Origin: Polytrichum commune
Lineage: Eukaryota; Streptophyta; Polytrichopsida; Polytrichales; Polytrichaceae
Length of the DNA stretch: 64,000 nt
Assembly: GCA_950295325.1 (NCBI GenBank)
Contig: OX485807.1
Coordinates: forward strand, 6,202,501 to 6,266,500
Direction of reading: 5' to 3'
Below, piece by piece: positions 58,440 to 64,000 of the stretch. The number at the start of each line of letters is the position of its first letter. Positions within the stretch are counted from its first letter, which is position 1. A program made the position numbers and the translations under genes. The notes under the pieces are model-generated. The model saw only the letters and a list, made by a program, of their open reading frames with translations. It made no database searches and was not told the origin of the DNA.

Positions 58440-58630
58440 TTCTAGTGTTGTCTAGTCCAACCGGCACCCTGTTGGCGTCTCTTGATTATCCTTTAGTACT
58501 TTGAGGTATATCCTCTAAATATCTCTAAACGGATTGGTTGGTGATTCTCCCGACGTCTTGATCTCCAACAAGTTGTTTCCCAAACTCAACCGGTTCATCT
58601 GTAAGTAGCAGTCGCTTCTCCCCGTTCATT
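58440..58630. repeat. dispersed repeat F, inverted copy
   Basis: TCCAACAAGTTGTTTCCCAA and CTCAACCGGTTCATCTGTAA are the reverse complement of the F core; GAGGTATATCCTCTAAA mirrors its middle block. Confidence 0.55.
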
Positions 58631-61600
58631 GGTATTGGTTTCAAAATGAACACAAATGATATATTACTCTAAGGATCAACAATCATGTTAAATCATCATA
58701 TCACACGGTGGAAACATCTCACACACAAGAACTTGTACAACTGCCACACCGGGGGGACCAGCGTCCCATCCAGCTAGTTCATGCAGCGGCCAACAAGGGA
58801 GCATGGGACAAAATCCCAAAAGTGCTTCGGTTGGATGGCTGCAAGGCCCCTTGTAGCTAGCCAGCCGAAAAACTTCCCCAAATCTTCTTTTTATAAGAAA
58901 CTTATGGAGAACGTTCTATTACAATAACCTAGTATATTGATTGAAGGAAGATTGGTGGAGGAGTGGTTGGTGCCCTTCCACTCCGAACCGGCCCAGCCAA
59001 ATGCCACCTTGGTCGGGGCCACCAGCTCGCCAGCCCAGCCAGCCTCGTGTGGCAAGGCTATTAATCCAAGAACACCCAACCGAACACACTATATCAACAC
59101 CCATTCTTACTTGCACGTGCACCTGCCCCGTCCGTCTTTGTTCGTGTATTCTCCTCATACGTGGTTTTCCCACGCATGAAAACCCTTACTGGGCCTCTCG
59201 CTATGCTTCATCAAATTCACAAATTGTCATGATAGATACCACAACACAACAATCCAATGGAAATTTGATCACCGCCAATCCCTCGTACAAGCCACCGCCG
59301 CTAGAGATTGGACAATCCCCTTCTCATCAACCTTACACATAGCACAAAGAGGAGGAATACACTCACATAATAAAACCACCTTAGAATCAAATCTCAAGTT
59401 ACTTGCACACATAATTTACAAACTGCATTCCATGGTTGTGATCAGTTACAAACCGTTACCTTCAATATTTAAGATATAAATAATCAAAAAACAAACCCCC
59501 CACACACAATGGACGTACGGCATACCCACACACCGAAAGAAAACATCACTAGCGAAGCTTGACAAGAGATTATTCAATTATTCAATGAACTTTGAATTAC
59601 TCGAAGAACCATTAGAGGGGGGTCAAAGTTCGTTGACCTAGTAATGTGTGACATGTGTCATTCATATTGGACTCAACTGATGTTTTTTGGCGCATATTTT
59701 GGTTTGGGATGTTATCCACATTGCTAAAAATATTTGACTTTTATTAGCAAGGAACGTGAGGAAGAAAGTTTGCCTCCTTTGTCAAGCCTCGACTTAGGGG
59801 GTTCACACCCACACTGAGCAATGTGATCTACTTTGGTGGATAAAACCAAAGAAGGGGGACCCTATGAGAAATAAATAAATAAATAAAGTGGTCCCTTTCT
59901 CTAAACTCAAACAAGAACATAACATGATTAAACAATGTACATTTGTTCATTCAAATTGAATGTGCACTACCTATGGCATCCCATGGTTATATTCTCGGTG
60001 TCCACATGAACGGACGCATGCTGCTTAATAATGTTGTAAAAGTGACCATGTTAAACTATGAAACATAAGTTGTCTTCTTCTTCTTCTTCTTCTATGAACA
60101 TATACTCATAGGGCATGCTTGCTCCATGTAACATGAAATATTCCTAGAACTATTATAGAAGGGACAGAGAGAATCATGGGTTCGTGTGAATGATGGATGC
60201 TTTACCTCGATCATAGTTGCGAGCTCATATAATGATATTATAGCATATTTCATATAATACTCTCAATGGGTTGAGGTGTTAGACTGTGTGATATTTTTGA
60301 AGTGCCCACATAAAAAATCATTGAGGTTAATGGAGGATGAGATCTACACTATTGGTCAAAGAGTTTGAACGAACAATATAGTACTATAGTGTTCGGAGAA
60401 GTTCTAATGGGATCACGTAAGGGATCGAATAACAGTTGGTTACCAACATTGTCTTTTTCCTCTTCTACTTCTATAATTTAATTTCTATATAAATTCGTGG
60501 ATAAGTGTTGGAATAAAGTAGCATAGTGTATGAGTATTTGCTAGACACTTGGACAAGGGGGACCATTTTTTGTAATATGCATTTGTTGGATTCATATACT
60601 ATGAGTGGGACACATGTTTCACATGCAACCTTTCGTTCACTATGAACAAATCTTGGACCTTACATGCAAAACTAAGCAAAAAAAATTTCGAGATTGTGCA
60701 TCAAAGGAAAACTACGATTGTATTGGCATTGATAAGACTTTAAAGCTCGGGGGTTGGATTCTGCATACCATGTACAACCTAACATGAGTGTAAAAAGGGG
60801 TACTATTTGAAACATTAGCATACATAGTATACATAATATACATAAGGGAGAGGTATTATTTTTTCTTTAGTGTATGCATTTAAGAAGGACACCTGAGAAT
60901 TTTGAAGTAAACGTAGATGTAGAAAAGGGGGCCCTAAGGTCTAGAGGAAAATTTGACAATAGAAAAAAATGGTTTTGTCCAACTCATGTTTTCATTCATT
61001 GTTGTCATATAGTCATAGTCCTTGATGACTACCTTGTTCATTCTTGTTAGAGTTTGCATTGGGGTCTAGATTTTTTAGACATTGGAGGGCTCTTGGAATG
61101 CTCATGGGCTCCCTGGATTTTTTCTCTTTGGATCCTAGCTAAGTTATCGTGCACTAGCCTTTGTTTGTTGGATGCATGCTGAGTTGCATATTGTGGATGG
61201 AAAACTGTCCAATGACTTTCTCATTGGAAAGTGAGAGTGGAATTTATATATAATTAAGACTTATTTATGCATAATGCCTTGTTGGGTTGTTTGACCCAAT
61301 TCTTTCATCCTTGCATCATATGCTAAGATGTAAGTATAGCAAAATATGCTTAGTATTTCTTCTCATGCGTGATCATATGTCAAATTTCTTAATCCAAGTA
61401 TATCGCACTCAAGCATATGAGTCCTAGACAATTATCATGGGTCAGTATAACAATTTCATGTGTCACTGAAATTTTTTTAAATCTATCACAATGTCATATT
61501 TTCATACTTCTTTCACCAACACATAGTGATCCCTTGGGACTTATATGTTGGTGTGAATCTACCCACTTCCGTCTTTTTCTAGTCTAGTTCGATGCCAATG

Positions 61601-64000
61601 CAAATGATGTATTGTTTGTACTCAACAAGTTAGTGATAGTTTCCTAAGCACTAAAAGAAATTTGGTAGTTGACACTTGGTCTAGATCTATGGTGCGAGAC
61701 AAATTGCTCAAACCACTTGCATTCTTGATTACTAGTATCTACTAGCACCACCAATCTCATTCATCCTCTTTGCCATTATAATATGCATTCAAAATGGATA
61801 TTTTTTTTGCACGATATTCAATACCTTTTGAGACCACAAAGACTTGATAGCATACAAGTTTGCAACTTAACCCATGTGTATGACTTGCATTAGTAACCAA
61901 ATATGATACTTATAGAGATGAATTGAATTTTCTAAAGTGGAAATGAGGCAAACAACTAAAAAATAAACAAAAAAACAATATGCACACACCATGACACTCA
62001 CATACCATTATTTAGCCTACTAGCAATGTTCTATAGGGCCATGTGGCCCTATCAGGAATATGCCTTCAAATATGATGTAACTTTACACAAAATATAATGG
62101 ATAAGAGAATAACAAAATAATATTAATAGCATATGTTTGGTCTACATGGTCCCATGGAACTTTGATACTAGGCTGAATAATGCTATGCAAGGGCACAAAA
62201 ATTCATTAGGTTAAATGATTTGTGACTTAATAGGTTTTAAAGACTTTTATGAAAAGCATGATATGGTGGATGGGCCAAATCCCTCCCCCACCAACATTAA
62301 GATAAGAATTAAAAATGAATCACGTAAAATCCTCTAATATGGCAAGAGTGTGCATACAATGGACACTACGTAGACACTATATCCTCTCTTAGGAGGTGCT
62401 TCATTCAATTCATGTGCATGTTCATTGCTGTATGGCGATGAGATGGGAATCTTACATAGGAAGAGGACATGAACTTGGACCAAAATATAAAGATCAACCA
62501 TATGGATGTACTCTATGTTTTTGTGTCAACACATTTGTTTCGATTCAAGTTTGCAACTTATTGGACTTTATAAATGATCTTGAAAATGTACATTGATGTG
62601 TGCAATTGGGTTGCCTTTGTGAACAGTTGCATCTTTACTCACGCAAATTACCCTAGGTCAAAATCAAATCGCGTAATTCATAACTTTGTTATTCATTCGT
62701 ATTAATGTGGTAATAAATATTCAAAATAGTGTGAAATGTTGATAAATGAACGTGTTGCAACCAATTTGCACATATATGTGTAGAACATCCCTTGTGCACT
62801 AATGGTCTGGGATTAGAACAATAAGAAGGATTGTAGCTAATAACTTAAGTTAGAGTATGTCAAGCACTCTTCTCTGCTCAGCTAGGGCTAGACACCCACC
62901 ACTTTGAGTTGGGCCACACCACTATTACCCATGCAAAGGGGTCTAGTAAAAACTTGACCTCACAAATTTGTGGTTCATTCATCTTAAATGTGCCCCTCCA
63001 CACTAATTCGAGGCCTCTAATGTAAATTACGAGGTCAAAGTGTTTAAAAAAATATAAACATACATGCTTTAATACAATCAAAAGATGGGCGTCTCCCCTC
63101 TCCATGAATTGAGGCCTTGCCTTTCCATAAGCTTTTCATGCATTGGCGTTCATAGATGAAGTACTATGACTGGTCATATGACTTCTAGAACAAACTCCAT
63201 CTCTCGGGGAGTTCACTAGACATGTATATATGTATACACGTGCGTGACAAGGGTATTTATTCAAGGGGTATTTAATTATCCATCCTTAATTTTTTGTACC
63301 GTATTATTATATAATTTGCTAATTTCTTGTTTTTTAAATGACCCTATAATTACTTTTAAATTTGATGAAGCTCTAATTTTAAGCTAGGTATGTTCATTAT
63401 AATTATTTGATTTTGCTCCAAAGGGTTTAAGAGCATTCAAAGTACTAAGTCACCAAAATCCAAGGCACAATAAGGTTTTACATTAAGAGTGTTCATAAAT
63501 AGTTTCAAACAACAAAATCAGCCCATGTTCCTCAATCAAGTCACACGCACAATTAAACACAACGGTACTGAGTGTCAAAAAAAACAATTAAAACACCAAC
63601 AACAAAGCAAGCAAAAATAGGGTCCATGCAATAATGTAGAAGGGTATAGAGTTAATACTACAACATCCTGCTTGAAGCAGACAGACACAAGACCAACCAA
63701 AACTCTTCTAATTTATCTTGAGAAATTTTTTCTAGCATTTAAAAACACTAGCAAAATTGTTCATAGCAAATGAAAGATGTCATGTTCATCTTGCAAAACA
63801 ATTCCTAACTCTTAAGAACACTAGTATATAATCAACAAATAATGCATGCCTTTAATATCTGTAATCTGTTACGTCCCAAAGCCCCAACTTCATCGCCATA
63901 GCCTTCAACGAGTTGTCCACAAACGTTCTCCAAGACGTGCACTCCAGCTTCTTAAATCCTACGGTATATTTTTACAAATATTTTTAAAATATGCGTTATT
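58631..64000. other. intergenic, no gene recognised
   Basis: This 5.4-kb AT-rich stretch has no recognisable gene, tRNA or MITE shared with the rest of the window. A (TTC)n run lies at about 60076-60093 and an (AAAT)n run at about 59871-59886. Overlapping frames at 58891-59342 on both strands are proline- or tryptophan-rich by composition and lack a family signature. Confidence 0.45.

Noticed and set aside
58891-59342. Proline-rich or tryptophan-rich frames on both strands
   Set aside because: The composition reflects local CCA/CCG-rich DNA; two long frames overlap antisense and neither has a known domain.

Overview
The window looks like nuclear DNA of a land plant. It holds three intron-rich genes, all transcribed from the minus strand, with plant-type protein architectures: a single-chain urease, a purple acid phosphatase of the small TRAP-like type, and a full-length ABCC (MRP-type) transporter. 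Introns use standard GT-AG borders. Between and inside the genes lie many short inverted-repeat transposons (MITEs). There is also one patch of plant mitochondrial DNA (tRNA-Tyr and a group II intron 3' end). The lineage cannot be fixed from sequence alone. All gene models were assembled by hand from conserved protein sequence, reading phase and splice consensus.

Layout. 1-6338: repeats and MITEs, no gene. 6339-15045: urease, 18 exons, 843 residues, all nickel and catalytic residues present; three MITEs and a repeat fragment sit in its introns. 15046-26142: a diverged tandem duplication upstream of urease, a dispersed repeat, AT-rich DNA, MITEs, two strong hairpins, and a 2.5-kb element (22783-25282) with inverted ends and a TTA target duplication that encloses the mitochondrial DNA. 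26143-32096: purple acid phosphatase, nine confident exons plus an unresolved stretch before the last exon; the usual GNH metal motif reads GDH. 32097-39053: a tandem array, MITEs (one nested in another), segmental direct repeats and a LINE remnant. 39054-51539: ABCC transporter, 12 exons, 1342 residues, both ATPase cassettes intact, no TMD0. 51540-64000: MITEs, repeat copies, a retroelement-like fragment, two hAT-like elements with G-rich ends, then about 5.4 kb with nothing recognised.

How the parts relate. The three enzymes do not form an obvious pathway: urease releases ammonium from urea, the phosphatase hydrolyses phosphate monoesters, and the transporter moves conjugates across a membrane. 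What links the window is its repeat ecology. The same MITE families recur in introns of different genes (family G in all three; family J in urease and phosphatase) and between genes, so much of the intron and intergenic length is transposon-derived. MITE family letters used here (A, B, C, D, E, F, G, I, J) are local labels, not database names.
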